A DNA stretch of 64,000 bases from Candidula unifasciata. Taxonomy: Eukaryota; Mollusca; Gastropoda; Stylommatophora; Geomitridae. The DNA lies in assembly GCA_905116865.2 (NCBI GenBank), contig CAJHNH020001090.1:248001-312000 (forward strand), in the 5' to 3' direction. Below, one piece after another: positions 21,233 through 33,505 of this stretch (position 1 is its first letter; each line of letters starts with the position of its first letter). The notes under the pieces are model-generated. The model saw only the letters and a program-made list of their open reading frames with translations. It ran no database searches and was not told the origin of the DNA. A program made the translations under genes and the position numbers.

Positions 21233-21522
21233 TATTTGTTGTTCAAATATACAAATATTATTTTTAATATATTTATTTATCATTCAACAAATTATTATGA
21301 TTACTAAGCGCTTAAAGAAGGCTTTTTATGCTCCTTAGAAAATATGCTAGATCTCCTTCCTGCTCTTCTCCTTGTTTTCTTGGTGTCAGGTTCCTTGCTT
21401 CCAACAGTAGCAAATTGCCAGCAACACACGACAAGACTTGTCACTGCTTGATCCCCTAATCGTATCATTTCCAGAGCTCGTCTTTGATTGTTAAATTTCA
21501 CAACCTACACAATTTCAATATC
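21201..21522 (-). pseudogene. Candidate processed retrocopy: unknown ORF end plus poly(A)
   Basis: The minus-strand frame ending at 21304 runs from about 21522 (V-V-K-F-N-N-Q-R-R). It reads RALEMIRLGDQAVTSLVVC and later KKTRRRAGRRSSIF, finishing KKPSLSA-stop. Downstream on that strand are an AATAAATA signal near 21265-21280 and then 31 consecutive A (21201-21231 as T on +). ORF end, short 3' UTR, polyadenylation signal and genomic poly(A) together suggest a 5'-truncated retrotransposed mRNA. The basic C-terminus is unrecognised. A real last exon beside a poly(T) run remains possible. Confidence 0.45.
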
Positions 21523-21793
21523 TCGCTGCGGGAGTTTTTCGATTCCAGCCCGGGAATTTGACGTCTGCAAATGATATCCCACAATACAGTTATCTCATTA
21601 TGTTCGACTCTATACACACGGTAATGGAATTCAGAAACATTCTTCACTAGACTAATTATACAAGAGGATTGAACCAAACAACTTTATTTCTGTAGCTGGG
21701 TTGGATTACATACTCCTGGTTGGAAAGTTCCGGGTTCGGTTCCAATTGTGAGATTAACCCCAGAGCACTTTTAAATAATAGCTTGAGGTTTTG

Positions 21794-22058
21794 AGGTTTT
21801 GAACAACGGATCAACATCATGGCACACGGGTGTAACTCATAAGTGCTCAGTTCTCAAGTCTGAGTTTGAAGAAGCTCTGCACAGTGCACAGGCTCTGTAG
21901 CACCGGCGAGGGTCATGAAATACTTTGGGAAGATTCTTTACTCCAAATTTTGCCCGGGCAGCGCCGTTAGGCTACTCTTTTCGTTTTCCAACTGCCATTG
22001 GAATTTTTTACATGAGCAATAATGCACACGGGCGTCCGATGTCACTACCAATAAATAA
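21794..22058 (-). mobile_element. SINE family C, head-truncated copy
   Basis: It matches the tail and body of the 9754-10077 copy (GAACAACGGATCAACATCAT, CTCTGTAGCACCGGCGAG, GCACACGGGCGTCCGATG). It ends before the tRNA-like head. Confidence 0.8.
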
Positions 22059-22124
22059 TATGTTATCTATACTAAAGCCAGTTTTAAAAAAAAAGCACCA
22101 CTAGAATATATACTATTGGCGAGA

Positions 22125-22170
22125 ATTGGTGGGGGGGGGGGTGTGGGGGGGGGGGGTGGGGGGGGGGATC
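22125..22170. repeat. G-rich tract
   Basis: Several runs of 8-10 G are separated by T or TGT. It is a potential G-quadruplex sequence; no role is evident. Confidence 0.85.
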
Positions 22171-22194
22171 AAAATGTCCCGTGTTTATCATGCC

Positions 22195-23035
22195 GTAGAG
22201 AAGGAATAGTTGACGTGATAGAAGGTGCATCATTCACCCAAGGGGTCTATGTACAGACTACGTGAAGACAATGAAAGTTACACGTGCAACACGATTCTCT
22301 GGCCCTGAGAATGTGTAGACTTTATGACAATATAGCGGTATGCAAAAGCCGTTGAGACAAAACACCCAGTACATGTGTTTACAATGTCACTGCTATCTGA
22401 AAACCACCGTCAATAAGCCATTGGTTTACTGAAGACTGGAATGAGCTCTAAGGTCATTGCCAGAAGAATAAGTACCCCTACAACATTAGTGTACATCTGA
22501 ATGAAAGCTGCGGAACAACTTGCAAAACCAGCGATAGGCGTCGGATTGGCCTTTCATGAGTTAATACCCCAGCGCAAGATCGCCATTTTGTGCTGTCACC
22601 TATAGAAAAGTTGTTTTGGGCAAGTCGAACAGAAATGTTACTAGACATGAGTAACTCTATCGAATGACAGTGATACGTCTACTCAGATGTACAGGCTGTA
22701 CTGCAAGACGACCTTATGTTGGGCTAAACTGGACTCACAATCTCCAGCAGGGCCTGCAATGAGCAGAGCAACAGGTCATGTGAACTAAACCACAGTAGAA
22801 TGTTGTCCTATTCACAGACGATAGCATATTCAACCTATCCTTTGTCTTGATCTAGACTCTTCATGCAAGGACCTGCAGCTAACCCACAACAGCTCGAAGC
22901 CGCTCTTATACGTGAATGAGATTTAATTCATTGGAATTTTCTTCAGAGACGTGTGCCTTTCATGCAGCCATTGCCAAGCTGTTTGCAAGCATACGGTAGA
23001 ATATGATATACTGAGAATATCTCGAATGAATTATC
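22195..23035 (+). pseudogene. Decayed Tc1/mariner transposase lacking its catalytic centre
   Basis: Decayed frames read WTHNLQ then NVVLFTDDSIFNLS, which matches the Tc1 block around the second catalytic aspartate (VLFSDESRFNLS). Almost directly after it comes EAALIRE then DLIHWNFLQRRVPFMQPLPS, the usual Tc1 C-terminus (EW..IPQ..I..L..SMP.RC). The DD34E segment between them, with the final glutamate, is deleted. Many stops are present. Terminal inverted repeats were not located. Confidence 0.62.
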
Positions 23036-23280
23036 ATTTATTGGTTGCATTTTCCCCCCATCACTTGCCCGCACAGAATTCGATGAATTTCGTCACAATC
23101 AAAAGTAAAAATTAACTACATGCACCGATTCAAATGAAAATGAATCAAGGTTCCATATGCGTAAACTTACAAACAACTTATATTTACACTTCACACTCTG
23201 TTTCATGAATTTGTTAGGTGGTGTGCATTTAATGTGCTTCAGTATATGATACACCTGTTAACAAAAATAGGGTTATACTA

Positions 23281-23760
23281 CTACGATGACTACTGCTTCT
23301 ACTACTACTGCTGTTATTGTTGCTGCTGCAGCTGCTACTGCTGTTAATGCGTCTGCCTCTGCTGCTACTACTGTTTCTACTGCTACTGCTGTTATTGTTG
23401 CTGCTGCAGCTGCTACTGCTGTTAATGCGTCTGCCTCTGCTGCTACTACTGCTTCTACTATTACTGCTGTTATTGTTGCTGCTGCAGCTGCTACTGCTGT
23501 TAATGCGTCTGCCTCTGCTGCTACTACTGTTTCTACTGCTACTGCTACTACTGCTGCTGCTACTACTCAGCTACTACCACTACTGCTGCTGCTGCTACTG
23601 CTGCAACTGCTACTGTAGCTGCTAGTACTGCTACCGCTGCTACTGCTACCGCTACTACTGCTGCTGCTACTGCTACTGCACCTACTATACTACTACTTCT
23701 GCTGCTGCTGTTGTAGCTACTACTGCTACTTTGCTACCGCTATTTTGACTACTGCTGTGG
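23281..23760. repeat. CTG/CTA trinucleotide tract with 78-bp higher-order repeat
   Basis: The first part contains three copies of a 78-bp unit (GTTATTGTTGCTGCTGC at 23313, 23391 and 23469) including AATGCGTCTGCCTCTG. The rest is irregular CTG/CTA/CTT. The frames give poly-Ala/Thr or poly-Leu and look like repeat translation. Confidence 0.93.
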
Positions 23761-24535
23761 CTACGATATATTATGGAGAAACCTTCACTTATAATACCAC
23801 AAACAACACATCTCCCTTGTAAAAAACTTTTATATTGGTCCCCAGACTTTAACGTTCTTACGCTTGATCAGGACTCCCCAACAAAAAGATATCCATTATA
23901 AACTCTCGGAATATTTGTTCCGTTACCGGTGTTAAGCTAAAAGTTAACGCTTCATTAATACAGTCTTTGGTTCTCTTTACTCTACACAGCTTCTTAAATA
24001 ACATGTTTAAATGCCAATGTGTACGTCAACAATTAATAACGGTTGACATGAAAGTAGCATTATATTTTAATGGCTGTTTGAGGCCCTGGGATCAACTTAA
24101 CTTATAATATATTCGATATATGATTAAGTCTGATCAAGCGGAAAGTCATGTTATGCTTGAATGGGCAAAGAAGCTAATGAAATATTAGTTTTTATACACA
24201 CAGCGCAAAAATCCGGTGTTGGGGACATCTACTGATGAAGCCTACACGAAGAAACAAACTGTGCCATGGGGCATCAATATACAGAATTATTATCTATAAT
24301 AAACAAAGTATTAGTAGTTATGTAGGTCCATTTTTGTGTTGAATCAGGAACGAACGAACGAACTTTATTTTCAAAGGGTTGCAAATTAGGCACACAGGCC
24401 TGTCTTACATTCGGCCCTCCCAAACTCCCATCTTTCACACAGCAGTTGTATTTCATCAATAAAGCATGTTATGTTCATGTAATATTATGCATATTATGAA
24501 TATCAAGTCAAAAACAAATGCATGGGTGGTAAAAT
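23761..24535. other. Mostly unassigned; short (GAAC)n motif
   Basis: Near 24350-24445 a (GAAC)n run is followed by TTTATTTTCAAAGGGTTGCA and a GC-richer block, which could be a repeat terminus. No family was recognised and no gene is present. Confidence 0.35.
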
Positions 24536-24555
24536 ATGTGCGCACGCTCGCTTGC

Positions 24556-25080
24556 GAACACACACACCCACATACACTCGCAAACCTATTCACTCACTTA
24601 CACACACATAGGCACCCAATACACACATACCTCCACTTACACACGAACATGCACATACACACATACATACACACATAGATACACACATACATGCACACAA
24701 ACATACACACATTCATACACACAAACACACACACTCATACACCACAGTCACCCACACAGACACACGCTCTAAAATACACACGCATACAACCCATACACAT
24801 ACAGACACACACAGCTATACACACACACATACATACACACACGTAGCCGCATAAAAAGACCTATACAAACACACACACACAGACATAAACCCACACAGAC
24901 ACACACACACACATACATACACACACGAAGCCGCACAAAAAGACCTATACAAACACACACACCGACGCACACAGACATAAACCCACACAGACACACACAT
25001 GCAATCACAGGCACGCACAAAAACACAAGCGCAGGCAGGGAAAACACACAGACACACACACAGATATACGCAACAGGAGC
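24556..25080. repeat. (CACA)-rich imperfect satellite with 116-bp internal duplication
   Basis: CA-rich sequence with ACACATAC variants. A block containing GCCGCA and AAAAAGACCTATACAAACAC occurs at about 24848 and again at about 24934, giving a longer-period repeat. The frames are repeat translations. Confidence 0.88.
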
Positions 25081-25472
25081 AGGAGCCTACAGCCTTCCGC
25101 TGTCTGCAATGGTTTGATGAATCGTGTGTATTTTTAAAAGGGGAGTGGTCACATGATGGTATTTTTAAGTAGCATTTTGTTGTATGCAGCTAGGATGCGA
25201 TATTTTGTTAAGTTTTAGAGGTAATTAGGCTGCGATATATGGATAATTTTGATATATATGGTGTCAAGCATCTATGTGCTACTAGTATAGGTTTTTTGTG
25301 CCCCTGTTATCATTTTGTGTGTGCTTGGGTTGTCATCACCTGCCTTGTGTGCAGATTATCATCATCATGTGCCGTCGGTACGCTTCTCTACAACCTGTGC
25401 TGTGGCTCCTATTTGTTAGACTTTAAAAAAATAGTATGTTAACAGTGATAAATAACCAGCAGACGTATAATA

Positions 25473-26018
<546 letters not shown>

Positions 26019-26182
26019 CAGGGCTGTTCTACTAAATTTACTCAGGGGCCAACTCGTCGACAATGAGGATCATCCTGGGCCAGAAAACCGGGCCCTAGCA
26101 TAGAAAGATCCTTTATAAATACAATTGGCAATGATCCACGGGCCACTGGTTAGGTCTCCGCGGGCCAGATTAAATAGCACTG
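26019..26182. mobile_element. hAT-like MITE (family E), copy 1
   Basis: The ends CAGGGCTGTTCTAC and (reverse complement) CAGTGCTATTTAATCTGG form imperfect inverted repeats. The core CAATTGGCAATGATCCACGG and GGGCCA blocks are shared with 30217-30341 and 62212-62375. The flanking 8-mers (26011-26018 and 26183-26190) match at 5 of 8 positions. Confidence 0.65.
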
Positions 26183-26325
26183 CCTTAAAGTGGTCTGCAC
26201 TGTATTAATACATTCTAGTACGAGTGTATGTGTGAGTGTCATAACTGTAGGTCCTGCTGATCACTGTGAAACACAAGCCTATTGACCATTACTTGACATA
26301 GACACATCAGAGGGTGTTAATGCGT

Positions 26326-27890
26326 TTTCTTTCTTTCTATCTTTCTTCTTCTGCTTCTTCTTTCTCCTCCTTTCTTTCATCTTCAGCTTTCATCGTCATG
26401 TAGCAGCCTTTGCAGAGCGTCGCTCTCATCACGGTCTGTCTGAAAGAAACTCAGTCTCTCGCCAGTTCTCCCTCCTCATGTACTTTCATACTCAAGGAGT
26501 CACTAATATCATGTGCCCATATTCGTGTCGGTCGGCCCCTGCCCCTCCTTTCTGGTACCATGTCTTTTGCTATAATTTTTTCCAATCCGTCGTGGTGCTT
26601 GACATAACCAAAATATTTCAGCTTTCAAGAAAGGATACTATTTTTTAGCCATTCTTCCTTGATGTTTAAATCTTTCAAGATGTCAGTATTTCGCCTTTTC
26701 TTTGTCCAAGATATTCTGAGAATCTTTCTATAGCATTTCACCTCAAAAGCCTCTATTTTATTTTTTAAGGACTGAGAGATAGTCCACGATACACAACCGT
26801 ATGTTGCTACAGGGAAGATGCATGCTCTCAAAATTCATCTTTTGATCTCTTTGCTGGTGCCTAACCAGAAACTTTTAAGGCTGTTCAATCTTTGCATTGC
26901 TATGACCATCCTCCTTTCAATCTCTGTCAAACAGTCTAAGTTGCTATTTATTATAGAGCCTAGATATTAAAAGTTTGTGACATTTTCAATTTCTTCATTT
27001 ATTGTTATTTTTGGGTGGCAGCTAGTTTTATCTTTGGACATTATTTTCGTTTTCTTTAAATTCAAGAACAGATTTTGAACTTCACCATGCTTTTGGACAG
27101 ACAATTTTAAATTTTTTTAACCCTTTACTATTTTCGAAAGGAGGACTGTGTCATCTACGTAGGAAGTTCCGGAAAACGATTGCCGCCAATTTTGAGCGGA
27201 TCATAACTGTCACAAGTCTGGTCATTTTTTTTTTTACATTTCTCATTATATTTTCTGCGTATATATTAAATAGGTATGGTGAGAGAATGCACCCCTGCCC
27301 CACTCCCTTTTGCACCTCGAACCAATCTGATGTTTCACCAGCTTCTCTGATGGCTGCTTGCTGTTCATGATAAAGATTTTCAAATAAATGCACTAAATGC
27401 GATGGAAACCCTATACTTCTCATAATAGTCCACAGTTTGTGGTGTTGGACACAATCAAATGCCTTGCTATAAAATCAATGAAACAGGCATGAAGATCTAC
27501 GTTGTATTCTCTGCATTTTTCAAAGATTATTCTCATATTAAAGATGTGATCCCTAGTTCCTCTACCCTGTGTAAAACCCGCTTGTACTTCATGTAGCTCA
27601 TATTGTAATTTCCTTTCAATCCTCTTCATAATAATTCGTAAGAGAATTTTGCTAGCATGACTTATTTAAGCAATGGTACCGTAGTTGTAGCGAAGTTTAA
27701 GATTTCCTTTCCTTGGGAGAGGGATATAGATTGTTCTTGTCCACGCTTTAGGCCAAATACCACTGTTCCAGATCTTCGTGCACAGTGCATGGTAGATTCG
27801 GATGCTGGCCTCTCCTCCTGCTTGAATTAGTTCTGCTGGTATTTCGTCACAACCTGGTGAATTTTCTTTCTTTAGTCTGTCACGAGTTAC
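26326..27890 (-). mobile_element. 5'-truncated LINE with reverse transcriptase, antisense
   Basis: On the minus strand the blocks run in RT order: SPGCDEIPAELIQAGGEASI near 27850, QAGFTQGRGTRDHIFNMRII, ACFIDF, GVGQGCILSPYLFNIYAENI and YVDDTVLLSK near 27150 as the catalytic box. The C-terminal FPVATYGCVSWTISQSLKNK and GRGRPTRIWAHDISDSL follow. It ends at the low side in a long GAA-rich tail (26326-26390). Frames are broken near 27470 and 27180. It is the same family as the pieces at 553-990 and 49150-49650. Confidence 0.85.
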
Positions 27891-28725
27891 AAATAACCAG
27901 GGTCGCCCGAAGACTTCGCCGTTTTTCGTTCTGGACTATCTCCTGTGGGCCAGACTTCTTATATCTGAAAATGTGGGATATGCTTGTTCGAAGAGCTTAT
28001 ATTCGGTGTTGACAACAGGAGTAGCCAGAAAACAGCAGCACATATAATATAGAACTAGGGGAATCGCCAAGCCAAACCAAACAGGTATTGTCGAACAAGT
28101 GGCGTTCGATAGATAATTTAAGCAAAATATCATGAAAATGTACTATGGCGGAGAAGCCCTAAGTACTAAGATAAAAATAATGAAAAATAGTTCGTTGGGT
28201 GAGGACTAGAAACAAGAATATCCTAGTCCAGACACGAGATCTTCTGTGTAAAGTCTAATAAGCCAGGCAACAGATAAACTACACACACTAACCGCAAGTA
28301 GTAGTAATGCATTACAATTCACAACGTGTTAGAAAATTCCCTACAACAGATGGAACCTATCTTTCTGCCTACACACCTCAACCCACGTTGCGTAAAACCA
28401 TTGAACGCAACGGACAAATCAGAGCTACATGTTTCTCGTCCTAAAAACATTGGCATAAGAGAGCGAACTCAACACTCCCATCTGTTTTATCACTTCCTGA
28501 CCCCCAAGTTCTCCAGGTTTTTAGCTCGCTTAAATAAGCCTAATTCAATTTATATAACAGTCGTCCAGCGCCTGTTTCAAAAAGATATCAAACCAAACGA
28601 ACAATAGCACTAGCCAGCCTTATATTATGACAAACACAAGCGTCAAGTGAACTTTGCAGTCAGACAGTCTCCATCAGTGCACTACATGAATAGACAACAT
28701 TACACAAAAATCACGTAACTGAAGT
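27891..28725. other. No recognisable feature
   Basis: Only short frames without motifs. No transposon terminus was seen except the SINE target site at its right end. Confidence 0.35.
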
Positions 28726-29002
28726 GTTCTTTGCGTTAACCGGCTGTAGACTCCAGCAGAAAGTTCTGGTTGTTTGTCCACCTCTGGATTTGAGTCTTAT
28801 TCCAGAACTTGAGTGTTGCGTGTACAGATCTGATTTAACTGTATGCAGACTGTTGGTTCCTTGATTCTCTGGCAGATGCACTCCGACTTCGAAGGAAGCT
28901 CCCAATTAGTCGACTCTAACGACATGCTTTTGGGCAGGCAGTGGGTTTTTTCTGGTTTTCTCCACAATGGGGTCCCGGAATTAACAATGGGAATCACTTA
29001 AT
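28726..29002 (-). mobile_element. SINE-like family A, full copy with TSD
   Basis: Near-perfect 14-bp duplications (CACGTAACTGAAGT at 28712-28725, CACTTAACTGAAGT at 29003-29016) bound a 277-bp family-A copy. The (GAA)n tail is degraded. Confidence 0.83.
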
Positions 29003-29016
29003 CACTTAACTGAAGT

Positions 29017-30216
29017 AACTCCAAAAGAAATCCACACTCTGTCCGGTAAGTTGAAGCTTTGACATGTGTCTTCAACAGTTGGTTCAACTGAACATTTCCT
29101 AGTACAGTTTTTGTGACTAAAGATCCTATAAATGTTTTTAAAATGTCTGCACCCCCCCCCCCCCCCACCACCACCCGGAAGGTTTTACTGCTAGCCTAAT
29201 GTATTATAGTAAAAACTGCAGCATCAAGAAACACGTATGGCCTCATCATCATCATCATCATCAAACCCTTGACCGACCTGTGCGGGGTGTCATGTCTCTC
29301 GGCCTATTAGGTTAAATATTAATAACAACAACAACAAGGTTAACATACTGATTATATTCGACAGTAAATCTTACCGAACTCTACGAGTATCCAGTCCAGG
29401 AATAAATATATCGTTACACAGTAAGGAGAATACTGTTTGAGAAACGCCAATATGAAGTTGGACGTTTACACTTTATTAATCTTTGATTACAAGTGATCGA
29501 TCAGTGGCTTGACTTAGAAATAATATCCACAACGAATCACTCAGTTAACAAACAGACCCCACAGTAACTTGTGTGGGTGGTTTTAAAATATAATGTGATA
29601 TGTTGTTATCGTGCGTTGGTGATACAAGAAATTTTTCTGAAACAAGTTTTGTTTTGTTTCTACTACATTAAGACAGAATAATGATATCCCAGATTACTTT
29701 AAAAATTCCTAAAGATAAATTACTTTTATGATTACTACAGTTCTTTAGAAGTACTCTTAAAGTATATTCAACAGAACACTCTATACCCCTACCTACAGAA
29801 TGTTATATTTAATTCATTGTGACACGATGATGAAGTTATGGTAATAGGCGAATCTGACAAGTCGTATGGCCGGCGCTCTGAAGGTCATGTGTTAGTTTTC
29901 ATGCTCAGTCATTCGGTTTTAGGTGATTTCTCGTTTGCTGTTTAAATAATGAAATCACATAGGTCCCCACAGCTACGACATTCATCCCTTGTGTAGAAAG
30001 GAAACGAAAAAAATTACGTTTTCCCGGAAATGTTTTTTTTTTTAGAGTTTGTCTCAAGTACGAATCTATAGCCTATAGATATGACCTATAATATAGGTAT
30101 ACTTCGGGCCCGGTTTACATTTGATGAGGCGTTAAGCTATAAAAGGACCCCAAGTCCCTACTCTATCATTAAAGTATCTACTTCTTTTTATCGCCGTTCC
30201 CCTGAAGCTACTACAC
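29017..30216. other. Unassigned AT-rich stretch
   Basis: It contains a C run near 29153-29166, a short ATC run near 29248-29262 and no gene signature. The rest looks unique. Confidence 0.35.
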
Positions 30217-30341
30217 CAAGGATATTCAGCTAAGTTTACCAAGGGGCCAGAGTTTCCAACACAACTGGCAATGATCCGCGTGCCACTTCCTAACTCCCGC
30301 TGACCAGATTTGACACGCAGGCCGACAGTTGAATAGCCCTG
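30217..30341. mobile_element. hAT-like MITE (family E), copy 2
   Basis: It shares CAACTGGCAATGATCCGCG and the CAGGGCTATTCAACTG terminus (reverse complement at 30341) with the other copies. The flanking 8-mers TACTACAC and TTCTAAAC match at 6 of 8 positions. Confidence 0.65.
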
Positions 30342-30526
30342 TTCTAAACATCTCAAAATGAATATGTATGTGCAACGTAACTGTAGACTACTGCGCTTCT
30401 GGTTAAATTTGTCTCAAAGTGAATTAAGGATTTCACTCGACTTGTGTCTCTTTGAGACGGCTCCATTATTGATTTTTGTCCCCTTCAATCTCTTTATTTC
30501 AAGCTGGTTATTGTTATATATTAAGG

Positions 30527-30706
30527 TTAGTTGCGTATCCTTTAAAGGACGTTGCAGAACCAACCACAACAGGCCCTATCTGTTGTGTGGTTTTTCTATT
30601 CAAATTTACGTCCAGTAGTTAGTCATTGCTCCTGGATGGTCGGCGTTCTTGATACCACTGTCGAAACCAACGCAAGGCGCATGGCAAGCAGCTGGGATCG
30701 AACCTG
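30527..30706 (-). mobile_element. tRNA-derived SINE (family B), 5'-truncated copy
   Basis: The reverse complement matches 5153-5388 from the B box (GGTTCGATCCCAGCTGC) through the body (TTGGTTTCGACAGTGGTATC) to the 3' end. The A box is missing. Confidence 0.82.
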
Positions 30707-30796
30707 ATTATTGTATTCGCGTTAAATAGGATACAACAATTGAGAATAAATTATAACCGTCTGACACAATGTACGAAATCCAAACAAAAAACATTT

Positions 30797-30828
30797 ATGG
30801 GGGGGGGGGGGGGTGGTAGGGTGGGGGG
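30797..30828. repeat. Poly(G) tract
   Basis: A run of about 16 G followed by GGTGG variants. No coding function. Confidence 0.85.
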
Positions 30829-30898
30829 TTGAAATATATTAAAATAAAACTGCATTGGTTGAAAAAGAAAGGGATTTTTTGGAGACGGCTGCAGATTG

Positions 30899-31127
30899 TC
30901 TTTTTCTTCTTCTTTGTTTACTGGCTGTAAGCTCCGGCGGTAAGTCCTGGCTGTTGGTGCCAAGGCCTGAGTTTTGCGTGTACATCCGTTTTACTGACTT
31001 GTGTGCAGTTGGTTGCTCTTTGCCGTCCGACTTCGAAGAAAGTCCCGAATTAGTCGATTTCTACATGCTTCTTGGGGAGGCAGTGGGTCTATTCTTATAT
31101 TCCCCACAATGAGGCCCCGGAACCGAC
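30899..31127 (-). mobile_element. SINE-like family A, copy
   Basis: The minus strand carries the head (CCGGGGCCTCATTGTGGGG), the body and a (GAA)n tail (CTTCTTCTT at 30904). Flanking GCTGCAGATT and GCTGCATATT may be a decayed TSD. Confidence 0.78.
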
Positions 31128-31360
31128 ATGAGGAGCTGCATATTCTGAAGCCCTTAGCTGTAGCTTATTCAGCTGATACGTAGGGTAAAGAATGCCGGAC
31201 ATTGAACAAGTAACTTGACAATCGAGATGATGGAGATGTGGATATACAGAAGAACGTTTATTTTATGGAAACAGAAAATATTTACATACATAGATTCTGG
31301 GAAGCCGAAAACAGAAAACAACAGAACAAATAAAGTATTTGAAATATTTCGGTCACATTT

Positions 31361-31443
31361 TTCTTCTTCTTACGACATGCTTGCTGAGAAGGCCGTGAGT
31401 ATTCTCGTTTTTCCCCACAATGGGGCCCTCAAATCCACACAGG
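31361..31443 (-). mobile_element. SINE-like family A, internally deleted copy
   Basis: A CTTCTTCTT tail is joined directly to the head region (ACGACATGCTT ... CCCCACAATGGGGCC). The central body of the family is missing. Confidence 0.6.
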
Positions 31444-31557
31444 GGGTTCGGTCACATGAAATCTATGGGTACCGAACAACCCACAATCAGTCATTTGATC
31501 GCTCCAAAGCCGATAGCTGTTCTTGCAGCGGCAACCAGGTGGTAAAAGTTGATTAAT

Positions 31558-31738
31558 TGGGAGTTTTAATTCGAAGTCAGAGTGCATCTGCCTGAGTCAA
31601 CAGTCTGCATACACATGAGTCAGATCTGTAAACCAGATGTGCACGCAACACTCAGATTCTGGAACTGAAGTTTACGAACAAGCAGAACTTTCTGCCAGAG
31701 TTTACAGCTGGTGAACGCGAAGAAGGAGAAGAAGGAAT
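31558..31738 (+). mobile_element. SINE-like family A, 5'-truncated copy
   Basis: It has the body strings GAAGTCAGAGTGCATCTGCC and AACAGTCTGCATACACA and a 3' end GGTGAACGCGAAGAAGGAG. Confidence 0.78.
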
Positions 31739-31832
31739 AGTACGAAACGGTGCACTACCAAGACAAGAAACAGAACGTTAGAGATCCATTGCAGCCAACA
31801 GTCATTGTAGAGACGGCATATAAATAATAGAA
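31738..31832 (+). mobile_element. LINE 3'-terminal scrap
   Basis: The sequence ATCCATTGCAGCCAACAGTC followed by ATTGTAGAGACGGCA matches the 3' end of the LINE fragment at 976-1300. Confidence 0.6.
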
Positions 31833-31984
31833 TTGGCCATATATATATTGCTTCACTGTCTGCGAGTAGATAGGACCCAGTGCATTAGTTCTTTATCTAT
31901 GATCTGAATCGTTCTTCATGAAACCCTGGTCATACTTCATATCAACACCAAAACCATAAGAACATGCTTTACTTATATTCTTCT

Positions 31985-32520
31985 TAAAGCTCATACCTTG
32001 TGACGTTGGTAGTCATGTCTGTCCACAACCTTTTGTCTCGTGTACTTTCAATCAACTCTGACACAGATGATCTTCCATGCCATGATGTCAAACCGTCCAG
32101 CATCTGTTCTCTCGGTCTCCCTCTGCCTCTTCTCCCCTCTAACTTTCCTACAGTCGTGATGTACTCCAGTTTTTACTTTCTCATCACATAACATTATGTA
32201 TTTTGTCTCTTTCTGACGTAGGCAATCAGTTCTCTTTGTGAGTCAGTTTCTTTCGAATCGTCTTCATTACTCCTTGTATCTGTCCATTGTATTCTCATCA
32301 TTCGTCTATAAAACCACATCTCTGCCGCTTCAAAAAAAAAAAGTTTTCACTAATTTACCAACTGTCCATGATTTACTTCCGTATATCAAGATAGTATTTA
32401 GCTTTTAAGAAATCTCTTTCTCGTCTCAGCTGACAAAGAAAGATTACATAAAATATTCTTTATTTTTTAACATGCTGCCTTTGCTTGAGCTATTCGACAT
32501 TTAACTTTATCAAGGGCTTG
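31985..32520 (-). mobile_element. LINE 3' fragment, antisense
   Basis: The minus strand reads CRIAQAKAAC, LIYGSKSWTVGKLVKT, MWFYRRMMRIQWTD, GRRGRGRPREQMLDGLTSWH and LIESTRDKRLWT. These are successive C-terminal blocks of LINE ORF2, with stops and frame shifts between them. Confidence 0.72.
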
Positions 32521-33505
32521 TAAAGCGTCATTGACTATGGTCTTGGCCACCTCACTGTCAGCAAAACCCAGCTAGAAAGCCTGGACCGAGTACAAAATGA
32601 GGCCATGAGACTCATACTCGGCTGTACAAAAGACACCTCCTGCAACGCCATGCGTTATATCCTGGGTCTGCCGACGATGACTAGCAGATACAAAGTGGCA
32701 CAGGTCAAGGCGTACATGAGGGTATCGACAGATGTTAACCACCCACTGCACAAAGCTATTCACGACACAAAAGAAACGCGTCTCAAAAGAGGCCGCTCTT
32801 GGATGGCAAAGGCCGAGGAATTAATTAAGCAGTTATGTGACCCAGACGTGATCAGTTACGGAAAATAATGGACGAATACACCAGTAAGCATGCATGGCAT
32901 CTCTAAGGTCGTCATCACACTCGGAAGGTACAGCAGGGATCAAATTCCTGTGACAGTAGACACAGAGGTAAGTGAACTGACAGATCAGCATTCAGACCCA
33001 GGAGATATCATCATCTACACAGATGGATCCGTGAAGCGCGGATCAAGTTCAGCATGTGCATACACAGCGCAAAGAATGGGGACAACAATATAGGAGGAAG
33101 CGGCGCTTACCAGACTCTGAAAGGGTAGAAATCATTCGAAAATCGCTCTTAACCTCCCGCACGTGGATCTACACACCTGGTCATGCGGGCGTAAAGGGAA
33201 ATGAGCGAGCGGACCAACTGGCAAGCACTGCACTAAGGCATGTGGGAAGAAGTATGGACAGAGCAGATATCGTCAACGTTGTACGGACTGGGCTAGTGAA
33301 TAATGAGGAATCCCTGACACTAACACGACTGCGTGACACGGAAGTAAAGCATGGTGAAGCACGTCTATGCCGTCTTCAAGGCCGAGATAGGAGACAATAT
33401 AACCAGCTTCTCATGAGAACAATTAGTAGAAGTACTTTGGAGTGGCTGCTGCATCGGAGGACTGAGCACGCATGGAAATTCCCAATGTGCAATAGCGTCA
33501 ATTAA
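32521..33505 (+). mobile_element. LINE fragment with RNase H domain
   Basis: The sense frames read DYGLGHLTVSKTQLESLD, AMRYILGLPTMTSRYKVAQ, then after an in-frame stop GDIIIYTDGSVKRGSSSA. That is the RNase H start, with the first catalytic aspartate in YTDGS. TPGHAGVKGNERADQLAS, with the late RNase H residues, follows in another frame. A C-terminal tail EWLLHRRTEHAWKFP ends at 33505. The domain would remove RNA from RNA:DNA hybrids. It marks a Jockey/I-type LINE family distinct from that at 16797-20039. Confidence 0.82.

Noticed and set aside
23286..23625. Ala/Thr-rich and Leu-rich frames
   Set aside because: CTG/CTA trinucleotide tract read in different frames.
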